Shown here in pieces: positions 52,875 through 63,476 of a stretch of 64,000 nt of DNA. A program made the position numbers and the translations under genes. Numbering within the stretch: the stretch's first letter is position 1; each line of letters starts with the position of its first letter. Origin of the DNA: Stagonosporopsis chrysanthemi (taxonomy: Eukaryota; Ascomycota; Dothideomycetes; Pleosporales; Didymellaceae); assembly GCA_022560025.1 (NCBI GenBank), contig JAFISE010000027.1:62001-126000 (forward strand), in the 5' to 3' direction. The notes beneath the pieces were generated by a model. The model had not been told where the DNA came from. It was given only the letters and a program-made list of their open reading frames with translations, and made no database searches.

Positions 52875-54461
52875 CTATCCCAAAAACCCATGTCCCCCCA
52901 GATACCGAATCGCCGCCACCGCCGCCCGGTCCCCCTTCTCCAGCTCCTGCTCGACCAGCTTCTCAAACAAGCCGTGTTTCTTCTTCTTCTTGTTGTCTGC
53001 GGCTTCCCTCCCTTGACCTCTTTCGGAAGCCTTGGTCTTTGACTCACCGCCCTGCCTACCACGCTCGCCCGGCGTATGCGCCCACCGACAACCCGGGCCA
53101 AACTTGCAGCGCCCGTGCTGCGCCCAGTTCTTGCACACTTGAACTGCAGGAGCAGAAACAGGAGCCGGGGGCGGGAGGGTGATGGGCGGGGGCGGGGCCT
53201 TGGCCGAGGTGGGCTGGGGGGGAGAGTCGCTGTCGCTGTCGCTGTCTGATTCTTCTTCTTCTTCGTCGTCGTCAGAGGGCGATTCCTCCTCCGACGAAAC
53301 GACAGACGACTCGGACAGGATCGAGCTCTCGCCGTCCGACGCCGTGTCGCTGTCGTACCCGGCGCCGAGCAGGTTGCTGGGCGCGCGGTGCTTGTGCACC
53401 ATGCTTTCGTGCAGGCGCTTGCGCAGGGCGGCCAGCTCTTCTTGTTTGCGGGGATCCACCTCCTTGGGTCTGCGCTCGGGCTGGGGTGGTCTGGGCGGTT
53501 TGACGTTGGACGCAATCGCCGGCGGTTTCTTGCCTTTGACTCTGTAGAGAAACTCCAGCTCGTGCGCGCGTCTTGCGGCGGCTTCTTGCGCCTTCTCGGC
53601 GATCCGCTGCTGGGTCGGGTAGTTGCGTCGCCGGTCCTTGATGTATGCCTGCACGTCTGCCGCCGTCTGCAGCGAGATCATCTCGCCGTCGTGCTCGAAT
53701 GCGACGCCCTCGACCTTGACCTTGTCCGCAAACGCCGCCTCCTCGTCCATGTCCTCCTCCTCGCTGCTGCTGTCGTCGACGGCATTCTGCGCGCTGAGGC
53801 CGAGATGGACGCGCTTCTTCACCTCGCTCCTGTTCGGTCCCGGCGCTGGCGCTGCTGGTGCTGGCAGCGAGAAGCCAAAGCTCGGCACGGGCGGAGGCGC
53901 GGCTGCCTTTGCGCGGGGAGGCTTCGGCCCTGACTGTGGCTTCTTCGGCGGGAGCGGCGGGACGTGGGTGTTGTGCTCGGGGCGCTTCCGCTTCTGGCCC
54001 GCGTGCTGTCCTGGCGAAAACCGCGGTGCGTGTGTCTGCGTCGGTGGGAGAGGCTGGTACTGTGGAACGCCGCCTGTCATCGACATGTGGTTGGCGAAGG
54101 CGGCCGTGGACTGCATGCCGGCTGGCGTGTTCATGAACGACATGGCCTGCGCAAAGGCCTGCGGGTCCATCTGCGACTGCGAAGACGTGGGCTGTTGTGG
54201 AGGCTGCTGGTGCTGGTTGTTCCCTCCATAGCCACTCCCATGCCCTCCTCTTGCGCCGCCTCTCCCTCCGTGCGCGTTTCCACGGCCTTGCCCGCCCCGC
54301 CCTCGCCCGCGGTCGCCTCCCCGCCCGCGGTCGCCTCCTCGCCCTCTGTCACCGCCTCGCCCTCGGTTTGGCCCGCCGCGCTGGCTCGAGTAGCACGGCT
54401 GCGCATCGTTTGCAGCTTTCGGCGGCGGTGGTGGAGGCGGGGGAAACTTGAACGACGTCAT
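52875..54461 (-). CDS. NUFIP1-domain protein with CCCH zinc finger
   Basis: Intronless, 528 aa from the ATG at 54461. The first 100 residues have poly-Pro (FKFPPPPPPPP) and RGG/RGRGGD repeats, typical RNA-binding and methylation targets. The middle is Pro/Gln-rich. At about residues 270-310 is the NUFIP1/Rsa1-like core: EGEMISL-type start, QTAADVQAYIKDRRRNYPTQ, then IAEKAQEAAARRAHELEF. That core links the snoRNP assembly platform (R2TP, 15.5K/Nhp2-type proteins). Near the C-terminus a canonical CCCH finger, C-x8-C-x5-C-x3-H (CKNWAQHGRCKFGPGCRWAH), is followed by a lysine-rich tail. An acidic Ser/Asp/Glu-rich stretch (SDSDSDSDS) lies between. It shares a 300-bp divergent promoter with the Pol III subunit C25 gene. 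Core assignment is good; the exact biological role here is inferred. Confidence 0.85.
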   Translation of the reverse strand: MTSFKFPPPPPPPPKAANDAQPCYSSQRGGPNRGRGGDRGRGGDRGRGGDRGRGRGGQGRGNAHGGRGGARGGHGSGYGGNNQHQQPPQQPTSSQSQMDPQAFAQAMSFMNTPAGMQSTAAFANHMSMTGGVPQYQPLPPTQTHAPRFSPGQHAGQKRKRPEHNTHVPPLPPKKPQSGPKPPRAKAAAPPPVPSFGFSLPAPAAPAPGPNRSEVKKRVHLGLSAQNAVDDSSSEEEDMDEEAAFADKVKVEGVAFEHDGEMISLQTAADVQAYIKDRRRNYPTQQRIAEKAQEAAARRAHELEFLYRVKGKKPPAIASNVKPPRPPQPERRPKEVDPRKQEELAALRKRLHESMVHKHRAPSNLLGAGYDSDTASDGESSILSESSVVSSEEESPSDDDEEEEESDSDSDSDSPPQPTSAKAPPPPITLPPPAPVSAPAVQVCKNWAQHGRCKFGPGCRWAHTPGERGRQGGESKTKASERGQGREAADNKKKKKHGLFEKLVEQELEKGDRAAVAAIRYLGGHGFLG

Positions 54462-54761
54462 TGTGTGTTGTGGTGAAGTGCAGCACTTCAGCGGCGCGGC
54501 TCGTATTTTCACATGCTCTGCTCAGGAGTCTGTAGCAGTCGAAAGGTCAAACCGGCTGGCAGCAGAAGTTTGAGACGCGTCGGGGGTCCGCACCGCACCT
54601 CATCTTTTCTTATCGATAAGTCTTAGCGTGTCTGCGGCGGGAAAGAACCGTCATTCGCCGGCCGCGCTCACATTTCTCAGTCACCACCGCAATGCTGAGG
54701 TGACAATCGCCAATCCACCTCTCGTCAAAGGACAGAGCATGAAGCGTCGACTGCCGCGACC
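54462..54761. promoter_or_regulatory. Bidirectional promoter with CTTATCGATAAG palindrome
   Basis: A 300-bp intergenic stretch between divergent starts. It contains the perfect 12-bp palindrome CTTATCGATAAG at 54609-54620, with TATCGATA at its centre and GATA on both strands, roughly mid-way between the two ATGs. Such symmetrical sites could drive both genes; no binding factor is known to me here. Confidence 0.5.
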
Positions 54762-55607
54762 ATGTTCATTCTTGTAAGTGGCGCCCGAGAGCATGCGGTA
54801 CTTTTGATTTATACTTGATACTCACTTCTATATGCGCCTGCTCGTGTCGATTCTGACTTCCACATTCACGTGCTTGCATCTATCCATACTCTACAACCCA
54901 ACGCTCATCACGTGCTAACACCTCCCCAGAGCACGATCCAAGACCTGATCCAGATCAAGCCGCAAGACTTCGGCAAGCCCTCGGCGCAAGCCATCAAAGA
55001 CGCCATCAACAGCAAATACAGCAACAAGATCGTGCCGGGCGTAGGCCTCTGTGTCGCGCTCTGGGACCTGCTCTCCGCCACCGAGGGCCTCATCGGCCAC
55101 GGCACGGGCCTCGTCAACATCAACGCCGAGTTCCGCCTTGCAGTCTTCCGCCCGTTTCGCGGCGAGATCATCTACGGCCGCATCAAGACGAGCACGCCCG
55201 ACGGCATTGTCATTGATCTCGACTTCACGAGCGAGGTGTTTGTCCCGTACCAGAACCTGTTCGAGAACAGCAGGTTCGAGAAGAGCGAGAACGTCTGGGT
55301 GTGGAACTCGGACGGGACCGAGTTGTTCCTCGACAAGGGCGAGCCCGTGCTGTTCCGCGTCGAGCAGGAGGAGTGGATTGACCAGCGGCCGACGATCGAG
55401 CAGCGCAACGAGGAGGGCGAGGTTGTGGACGAGCGCGGCACCGCGTGGCGCGTCATTGTGCGTAGTAGTGTTTTTGTTCAGGCGGTATGCTAACGAGTGC
55501 AGGGCTCCATGAACCAGGCAGGACTGGGGCCGACGCTGTGGTGGGGCGAGCAGGAGGAGGAAGAGGGGGAGGAAGGCGACGTCGATATGGAGGGCGCAGA
55601 AGAGTAG
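54762..55607 (+). CDS. RPC25: RNA polymerase III subunit C25 (Rpc8)
   Basis: Rpb7-like stalk subunit of Pol III, pairing with C17, needed for initiation at tRNA and 5S genes. Exons 54762-54773, 54930-55457 and 55503-55607 give 214 aa. The first exon is just four codons (MFIL), which is correct for this family because MFIL precedes a conserved hydrophobic start; the next residues are STIQDLIQIKPQDF. The N-terminal tip domain includes YSNKIVPGVGLCVALWDLL, and the C-terminal OB-like domain has VFRPFRGEIIYGRIKTSTPD then GIVIDLDFTSEVFVPYQNL and GTAWRVIGSMNQAGLGPTLWW. The tail is acidic (EEEEGEEGDVDMEGAEE). Missing the 12-nt exon would lose the start. It shares a promoter with the NUFIP1-like gene. 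Confidence 0.93.
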
Positions 55608-56534
55608 CTGGTTCTCTCGCGACAGGATCTACCCACGCTGCAGTCTTGACCTACACATCAAGCTCCAAGTATTCCGAGCATATCCAAACTACAGAACAAG
55701 CACAACCAACCCCTTTCCCTCCCCGTCTACCCCTCCTCAGGAAAGAAAAACTCACTCTCTCCCCTCCCCTCCTTCCCCTCCAACATCCAACCCGCCCACA
55801 ACCTCACCGCACGACCCAATTCCAGCAACAGCCTCCAAGTCCGCCCGCGCGCCTTGCCCCTTCTCCTCAGCGGTGTGCGCCTCGCCAATGTCAGAAGATG
55901 AGGAGAGGTGCGGGTTGATATGCGGAATGGCTGATGCTGTGGTGTGGGTGGGTTTGGTAGTGGAGCGATCCTTTACTTGGATGCAAAAGTTCTTGGGGGT
56001 TCGGCGTGCCTGGTGTGTTAGTAGCAGTCAGACCAGTCTCTGTGGACTCCAAGAAGATCAAGTGCAATGGCGTGCGTTGAGTCAGTGGTTTATGGCTTTA
56101 CGGGCGATTGAAGACATGTTGAGACTCGAGACTCATAGGCGTGACCTTTACCCTGTGTCGGCCTATTTATAATGGCCGTGCAGTATTCTCTGTGTCGTGA
56201 CATGTGTCTTGTCAGAGGTTGTGTACGTGCTGTATACACGCTGTCGAAAGAAGGGGTCTCGTCCTCGACCCAACGGCGGGCAGTTTCACGGCGCCAGCCC
56301 AATCGGGACGGCCGTCCGTGCCGAGGCTCAACTTCTCCGCGATCCAACCCCACGGATGGCGACGTCGGTTCGAGTAACGCAATCTGTTGATACGACCGAA
56401 ACTCTGAAAGAGTCTTCATACATAAGTCTCAAGACTTCTCTGTTCTCTCCTCATCTCCAGCCCAGCTCCCATACAAGCTCGGCATAGAGAATCAGCATCA
56501 CCACCCTCACCTCGCCCCCACCGCCAACACCGCC
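55608..56534. other. Spacer before the MDR reductase
   Basis: RPC25 3' region and MDR promoter. A CT-rich leader lies just before the ATG at 56535. Several CA/CT-rich patches; no gene. Confidence 0.5.
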
Positions 56535-57631
56535 ATGCCTTCCTACACAGCCGTGCACCTCAAGGAGAGGCCGCAAGACGCCATCATCGCCGGCACAACC
56601 TTCGAGACAAAACAGCATGCCGTGCCCTCGGCCGCCTCCCTGCAGGCCGGCGAAGTCCTCTTCCAGACGCTCTACCTCAGCCTCGACCCCGCGATGCGCG
56701 GCTGGCTCAACCCCACGCGCTCGTACATCCCGCCCGTCAAGATCGGCGCCGTCATGCGCGGCAGCGGCATCGGGCTGATCGTCGCGTCCAAGAGCTCAAA
56801 GTACCCCGTCGGCACGTACGCGAGCGGCATGGCCGGGTGGGCCGAGTACGCGGTGCTCAAGGAGAAGGACGTCGAGCCGCTGGACCTGCCGAGCGGGGCG
56901 GTGCCGACAGATGCGCTGGGCTGTCTGGGCATGACGGGGTTGACTGCGTATTTTGGGATTACGGAGGTGGGGCAGGTCAAGGCGGGGGATTTTGTGGTTG
57001 TGTCGGGCGCAGCGGGCGCGACGGGGAGCGTCGTGGGGCAGATTGCGAAGCTCAAGGGCGCAAAGGTGCTGGGGCTTGCGGGGGAGGATAGCAAGGTTGC
57101 GTGGCTGAAGGAGGAGCTGGGGTTCGATGAGGCGCTCAACTACAAGGATCCGCAGTTCAAGGACAAGTTCCGGGCTGCGACCAAGGGCCTGATTGACGTC
57201 TACTTTGACAACGTCGGTGGCGAGATCCTCGACATGGCTCTTGCGCGGGCGAAGCCGTTCGCGCGGTTTGTCATGTGCGGCGCCATCAGCGAGTACAACA
57301 ACAAGAAGCCCCAGGGTCCTTCGGTGCGTATTTCCGTGTCCTACTACTGTACGGTTTGTTGTGCTAACGCATGCAGAACTACCTCATGATCATCTCCATG
57401 CGCATCCGCATGCAAGGCTTCGTTGTCTTCGACTATGCGGACAAGTACGCTGCCGCAAGGAAAGAGCTCGCCCAGTGGCTGTCAGAGGGCAAGCTCAAGA
57501 GGAAAGAGACCATCATCAAAGGCGGCATCTCGCAAGCAGAGGGCGCGCTCGTAGGGCTGTTCCAGGGCAAGAACACCGGCAAGACGTTGGTTGAGGTCGC
57601 GAAGCCGGAAGACGCCAAGTCGAAGCTTTGA
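56535..57631 (+). CDS. MDR-family NADP-dependent oxidoreductase
   Basis: Zinc-independent medium-chain reductase of the leukotriene B4 12-hydroxydehydrogenase/PTGR type; reduces activated double bonds of enals or enones with NADPH. Exons 56535-57323 and 57377-57631 give 347 aa. The LSLDPAMRGWL motif marks the substrate end, then GSGIGLIVASKSSKYPVGTY. The Rossmann nucleotide site is VVSGAAGATGSVVGQIAKL (AAGATGS, with Gly-rich turn). IDVYFDNVGGEILDMAL is the family's signature after it, and GAISEYN is close to the catalytic Tyr region. The intron falls between GPS and NYLMI in a variable loop. Cytosolic, likely a detoxification enzyme; no cluster around it. Confidence 0.92.
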
Positions 57632-59527
57632 ACATGTTGAATTGCTAGCTGTAACGTATGAATACGATTCGCCAATCAATTTCCGTCTTCTTGAAAGCGA
57701 GTGGTGGAGCTTGTTCGGCCTTGCACAGAAACCGCAGCCATGCGCTGTACAAGCTGAGTGCACGCTGAAAGTGTGAAGCGGACCCAGTACGACGTTATGC
57801 TGCCATCTCTCCTGCCTTTCCGCATGCTCACAATCACCGTTCACGCGCGGCGTACACACATGTGGCAACCGAATCCAGCCGTCCCTAGCTCATGTGGCTG
57901 AGCTCCCACGCTAACACCACCTCCTCCTCTCGAGGCAGAATCCGAACAGCGCCTGCATGGGCAACGGCGCAAGCACGCGCCATAAGAACGAACAGCACAC
58001 AGCTTCCCCGCAACTTGAACGCCTAGCTGGAGCCCAAGGTTTGCCTTTTTCTGCGGCTGGGGACGGTGCAGCGGGAAGGCGGAGCTCCTTTGAGCCAAGT
58101 GCAACGGCCTGAAGAGCGCCCCCCCCCCCTTCGTCAGCACGCCAGTCGCTACTGACTGAGCGAGCATGCCTCAATGCATCGATGCCCAGTGCATCCGGTC
58201 TCAATATTGCCATGCGACGTGTTGGACTCAGGTTGGCAGAGATGCAAGTGCATGCAGTCCCGCTGGCGAGTCTCTGTAGCCGTCCGTCAGACGTGCATGT
58301 CAGGCATTAGCTAGCAGAGGAAGAGAAGATGGAGCCCGATACCATGTATAGTATAAGGACTCGAACGTGCGACATGGGCGGGACCGTGTGTCTTAGAAAT
58401 GTTGCCTCGCGCGAAAGATCAGATGTGGCTGCCACACTTCTTTTCATCCAAGGGGCTTTTGTCGTCCATTGCCTAATTTTGCCTTGCTGATGCGCCTTCA
58501 TTAGGCGTGAGAGCGGGCCGCTCCCCAGAACCGGTTCTCTCGACTCGATCCACCCAGGCCGACCAAGGGCACCGGGCTCTTTCGTGGATAGAGCTGGTTG
58601 GGCCGACGGATATGGTCCTTCGCCTAAAGCGGTAAGGGGCGGGATAAGGTGCTTGTACGAACTGCTTACCTAGTGTGCAGCAGGCCGAGTCTTTGCGGGC
58701 GAGTCATCAGGGCGCTGGATTCGGCGTGTCGACTACACATTCGAAAATGGGGGTTTTCGTTTCCGTGCGTGGGAGTTGCGAGGCTCGGGTGAAAGCCAAG
58801 GGTGGGGAGAGAACAGAAGGCGTCGACTCTCATCACGCAGAAGGCGATCCTCTCCCATGGTGCCACGACGCTTCGAAGCCGCGTTGACAGCAGAATGTCT
58901 CAGTGAGTCCTGACGATACGCGACCGTCACTGGCTCTCGGGAGTATTGGTTTGGCAGGCAAAGAACCAATTGAAGCCCAGGTCCTCAGGCTACGGTCGGA
59001 TTTGGATGAGCGTTGCCCGGAAAGTAAAGCGCAGATGACCAGACGCGCAGACGAAGCCCAGCTGGACGCTCGCGGACAGCACGCCCTGGTGCGGAGTGGC
59101 GTCGACAAGCTTGTTGCCTGATGGAAGTCCTGCGCATGGTCTGGACCGAGACCTGGTGTTGATGTGGCTGTTCGGCGTGTGCGGATCCTCGACGCCCTTT
59201 GCCCATCGCACGCTTTTCAACCTCTCCAAAGATTCCACGTATACATGAGATGCTGTGCTGGCAGCTCGGGAGCTGGACTCGTACCAACGGGCGCGCATCA
59301 GTGAAGGTTGCCCTTGAGAAAAGGCATTGCAGTCCCGTCAAAACAGCGCTTGATGCTGACCACGTCTATATGTGAGGCGGGAACCGATTCGACGTGATGC
59401 CTCCTCTAGCATTTCCTTGACATCTCTCACTTCTCTAGACAGATCGCTCCACGTCCTTGAATACAAGTCATCCCTCAGACTTTCGACACACGGTTTCGGC
59501 AGCAGTACCGTCTCGCGACTCCTGGTC
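57632..59527. other. 1.9-kb spacer, no gene seen
   Basis: MDR 3' end and upstream region of the first zinc-finger gene. A short C run lies near 58121-58130; no coding motif. Confidence 0.5.
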
Positions 59528-60583
59528 ATGTCGTTCCCGGATCCGTACGGCTACGACGATGATGCCACGGAAGAGGAGTTGGCATATTTTGGCGGCGATG
59601 TCTCTGGTGTTGAGATAGGATACGGCTACGATCGTCTAGCTGCGCTGAACGAACCGGTAAGCGCGCTGGATCAAGTGCATGATCCATGACAGGTGACAGC
59701 CATGGGTATTTTACTGACTGGTAACACAGCCTGTCTTTGACCAGCGCCAATCCTACGGACCGATGGAGGGATCATTTAGGACCGCACTACCATCAGTTGA
59801 CCCTGGTTTCGGCGGCCATGTCTTCCATCACGACTCTCCATACCCGCCGCCAATGGTCCCATATCAGGCCGGTCCTCTTGTCCCTTCATCTTCCGCGCCG
59901 TTTCCATCAATACAGCCCTCATTTTATGCTGAGCCGCAACAAGAATACAATGATAACGATTTCCCGTCGCAGGCATCGTGGTTTGATGCAATACCTGCTG
60001 CTGATGGGACTGCTTCAGCACCAGTCGACCATCACGGCCAGCTCACGGCCAGCCCCGGGTACCATGCGAGAATTTGCCCGTTTCCTGAACGCGATCACCC
60101 TTTCTACTGCCAAGGTCATGATGAAAGCATGCCGAGATCCGTCCTTGAGGATGCAGACCCGCGATTGATAGATAACGACGCGTTCCTATCACCTCAGGCG
60201 CCCGATATGGAAAGGGGTGACTCCTCCAGTAGTTTTGCCTCCCTCAATTTGCGCCTTGCTCAAGGAGCGAAAGTCTCACCTGCGATTGGGTAAGCACTAT
60301 GTGGTATGTGTTTCAGCGAGATGAACTGATCATGTCCAGCAAGACAGTATCGTGCGCAAACTGTGATGCAACGTTCACGGGCAAATATTGCAACCGGAAC
60401 CTGCATCGACACTTGAAGTCTATTCATGCTGAGGGTGGATTGCCAATCTCTCCATGCACCGAACCTGACTGTGGCCGTACCTACAAACGCAGTGATGCAC
60501 TGCGAGTTCATCAAACCAAAGCCCACCCCGGCATGTATTCTCCGCCTAAGCCTCGATCAAAGCAGACACCCACGGCGACGTAA
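59528..60583 (+). CDS. Double C2H2 zinc-finger protein A
   Basis: Exons 59528-59656, 59730-60289 and 60340-60583 give 310 aa. Acidic/Tyr-rich start (MSFPDPYGYDDDATEEELAY), a long Pro/Ser/Tyr/Gln-rich middle that could activate transcription, then two C-terminal zinc fingers. Finger 1 is CANCDATFTGKYCNRNLHRH, then LKSIH: C-x2-C-x15-H-x4-H, longer than the usual x12 loop. Finger 2 is CTEPDCGRTYKRSDALRVHQ and TKAH (C-x4-C-x12-H-x4-H) with an RSDAL-type DNA-contact helix. The final residues are basic (PPKPRSKQTPTAT). Intron 2 must use the TCCAG acceptor at 60339; the earlier TTTCAG would create a stop. Likely a DNA-binding regulator. It has a paralog at 62753-63476 with the same exon layout. Confidence 0.8.
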
Positions 60584-62752
60584 AGAGGGCCAACCCATCG
60601 CCCTTCTTATCGACAATCGATATCGTCTGGAGTAAGTCTTCACCAACCTATACCATAGATCATGCGAAGACTAACCGTCGTTCCGATGTTGTCGAATTAG
60701 GCTCGAGCCAATGGAGTACTCGAATCCAACGGACCAGTAAACCACCGCGCAAGAGCGACTGTTCCGAGAAAGTGAGGCGGACGCCTGCCCATTGTCGTAC
60801 AGGGAACTGGGGCCGAACGCTTCGCCCATCGATTGCGCCAATCAACATACAACGAAGTCAGCAGCAAACCAAAATGGAAACTGAAACGGCATTCTCATAT
60901 ATTGCGCCCTGGGGCCGAAAAGAAGCGCTTAAGCATCACCCGACGATGGTTTGTCTCACCCCCAGCGCTTACCACAACGCCATCGAAAACACGGTTATAA
61001 ACAAAAGTTTCAGTCAGCCTCCCTTCGGCATGAGGCCCTGCAGGTATGGACTCCTCAAAGCTGACCAAAAGACTACATTCGCGCCTCGACGGAAAAGTTT
61101 TATTATCCCTCTTCCTTATTGTCCCTTCGCCTCTTTGCAGCACCCGTATTACGGTGTTGATTCTCAGGCCCGACTTCAAAGACTCGTCTTCGAAGTCACG
61201 GCCCTATTTCTTTCATCTGATTCGCTTTCACGCTCCCCATACTTGTCGTATGCGGAGCTTTTCCTCTCTTTTTTTTAAATCTGTTTTGGATATCTGGGTT
61301 CTGGACCATCACTGCAGTTTCCGGCGGTCTGCACTGGGCATTCGTTCAACAAGCCTCTTGTCGAGGACAATGAATCCTTTTGCAGCGCCATCTGGAGTGA
61401 TGGTTCCGTAATCAAACGCATGTAATGGGTACTGATGCTCCCCAAGCATTGGCTTTTTCGTCTTTTTGGTTGTTCAAGACTTTTTTCCCGTCCCGTTCCG
61501 TTGGAAAGGAGTTGCGCAGGTAGCAGCACATTTTGTCGCATTATTATTCCAAAAAAGTTGTGTCCATCTTTCAGAATCTTTGTATGTACTATGCACACTC
61601 ACATGCCTCAAGCTCAACGCCAAATAGTAGTTTGTGCAAAGTTGCACGATCCTAGATCCGGGCGGATCTGGGTGCTCCCCCCCCCCCCCAATACCCGCTC
61701 AGTACGCTACAAACAGTCAACAAAACAGGCTCTCGGTGATCTTACTTTCCCAATCCCCACTTTCCCATGAATTCTCCACAGCCCTCAGTCTTGCCGTCCA
61801 CATGACCCAATGTTCATGCAGCTAACCGCGCACGATGCGCTGTCCACAACGCCCGCCTGCATCTGCGGGAACCATGCATGCCGTGACGACGCAGCGCGAG
61901 CTGACGAGTTTATGCTGGGTCGATGTAGCGTATCTCGGCCGCATACAGAGGTTATGCTGGGGGGCCATGTCATGCAGCTCTGAGATGCCACGTCGAACGT
62001 CGTTTGTGGTAAGGGTGGGGGTGCAAATAGTGTTCTTGGTCGTGCTGAAGGGCTTGCGCCTCAAAGTTTTACTTCGCCATGTCTCATGAAGTTGGTTGTT
62101 GCCAGCGCATGCATGTAGGTCGAACGGGTACTGCTCTTCGAGTCCTTCGTGGGCGGCCTCCAGACTTGGCCCTGCAGCGCGGTCCGCTAGCTCGAGGGTG
62201 ACGGCTGTCATCTTACTTGTTGTCTCCTGAAGACTGGAGCCCCTTTTTGTTGTCTTTGAACGAGCGGAGTTATTTTTTGCAAGATCAGCAGGGTTTTACG
62301 GTTTTCTGCTGTGGCGTGCAGAAGAAGATCTCAGAACCTGGACCTGCTGATCTTACACGCATGGCAACACACCTAGTTCGTGAATTTAGAAGAGCTGCCT
62401 AGTTACATTCGTTACGCATGCAATTCCCTGGACGTGGCTGATGGCCACGCTGTCGAAGGGCACTGCCGTGACTGTTGCGCTGGCACAACTAAGAAGGGCC
62501 TCCTTGTCGATCGCCACGGCATTGGACGGCAACAGGTACTGCTATAGTCGAGAGTGTTCATTCGTAGAGAATCTGCGGAACGATTGGTCGATAGTATGCT
62601 TGTCTGATGTTTGCCTGCCTGGCACGACAACACTGCGCTCGCCCCTTCCACTTCGTGGGGCACGTTTGGTCCTCGAGGATATTGGTCAATATTTCATAGA
62701 CGCTGCTTCCGACCGAACTGTTAGTAACGTCAGTTCACCGATGTAATTCAGA
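60584..62752. other. 2.2-kb spacer between zinc-finger paralogs
   Basis: No conserved gene. A 129-aa minus frame (62211-61822, starting MTAVTLELADRAAG) begins with a real ATG and looks partly protein-like, but has no known motif. A C run is near 61679-61689. Confidence 0.45.
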
Positions 62753-63476
62753 ATGTTTGAATCGTCGCTCTTGGATCCGGAATCGGAGCCTGGAGAGATA
62801 TGGGAACCGACTTTATCTTTTGCCGTCACTGGTTGGGAGGCGATCCATCAAGACCATATAAACGCCTTGCCAAACGTTAAGGTAGGTCATTCGGTAGCAC
62901 TATCACCCCTCCTACGTCAGTGTGTTCAGGTAGCTCTCTTACTGACTGCTTAGTTTTCGGGAACATCTTTCGACTTGAATCTAACCAACTCGTCGTCATG
63001 TTCTACCCAATCTTATACTCAGCCAAGCGGGGGACTTTCCAACGACCCTTGGTCTCCCTATTGGTGCCCCAGCACCAAAGCTGTTCCCTTGACCCCAATT
63101 AGGTCTTCTGACGGACGAGCTACAGAGCTTGGTAGCCATAAATCAGAATTGTCGTCGGATCCGGGCGGGTAAGTTTGAGTGACGACCACACCGTCTGAAG
63201 TAACTAACACATGCCAGTACTGGACCTCCGACGGTAATTTGCGGTGTGTGCCATGAGATTTTCAGGGGCCAATATCGAAAGCGGAACCTTAATCGGCATG
63301 TCGATAGCCTGCACGGCGATCAAAAGTTGATACCCTGCGGCGTACTAGGATGTCAACATTCGTATAAGCGCAGCGATGCTTTGAAAGTGCACATGAGAAA
63401 GGCGCATCCAGCTGTCGCCCCGCCGCTGGCTTCTCGGAATGCATCGAGGACCTTTCGTGGTGGAAGAGAGCGGTAG
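62753..63476 (+). CDS. Double C2H2 zinc-finger protein B
   Basis: Exons 62753-62881, 62954-63168 and 63218-63476 give 200 aa. Exon 1 (43 codons) and the phase of both introns equal those of paralog A; intron 2 again splits a Gly codon just before the fingers. The start is MFESSLLDPESEPGEIWEPT, and the middle is a short Ser/Pro/Thr-rich linker. Finger 1 is CGVCHEIFRGQYRKRNLNRH, then VDSLH (C-x2-C-x15-H-x4-H). Finger 2 is CGVLGCQHSYKRSDALKVHM and RKAH (C-x4-C-x12-H-x4-H). RSDAL is kept, so DNA specificity may be similar to A. The tail is Arg-rich (RNASRTFRGGRER). Function unknown; likely a regulator from the same duplication. Confidence 0.78.

Noticed and set aside
60301..60320. Earlier acceptor TTTCAG for zinc-finger A exon 3
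   Set aside because: Leads to an in-frame stop before the fingers; the TCCAG at 60339 keeps them.
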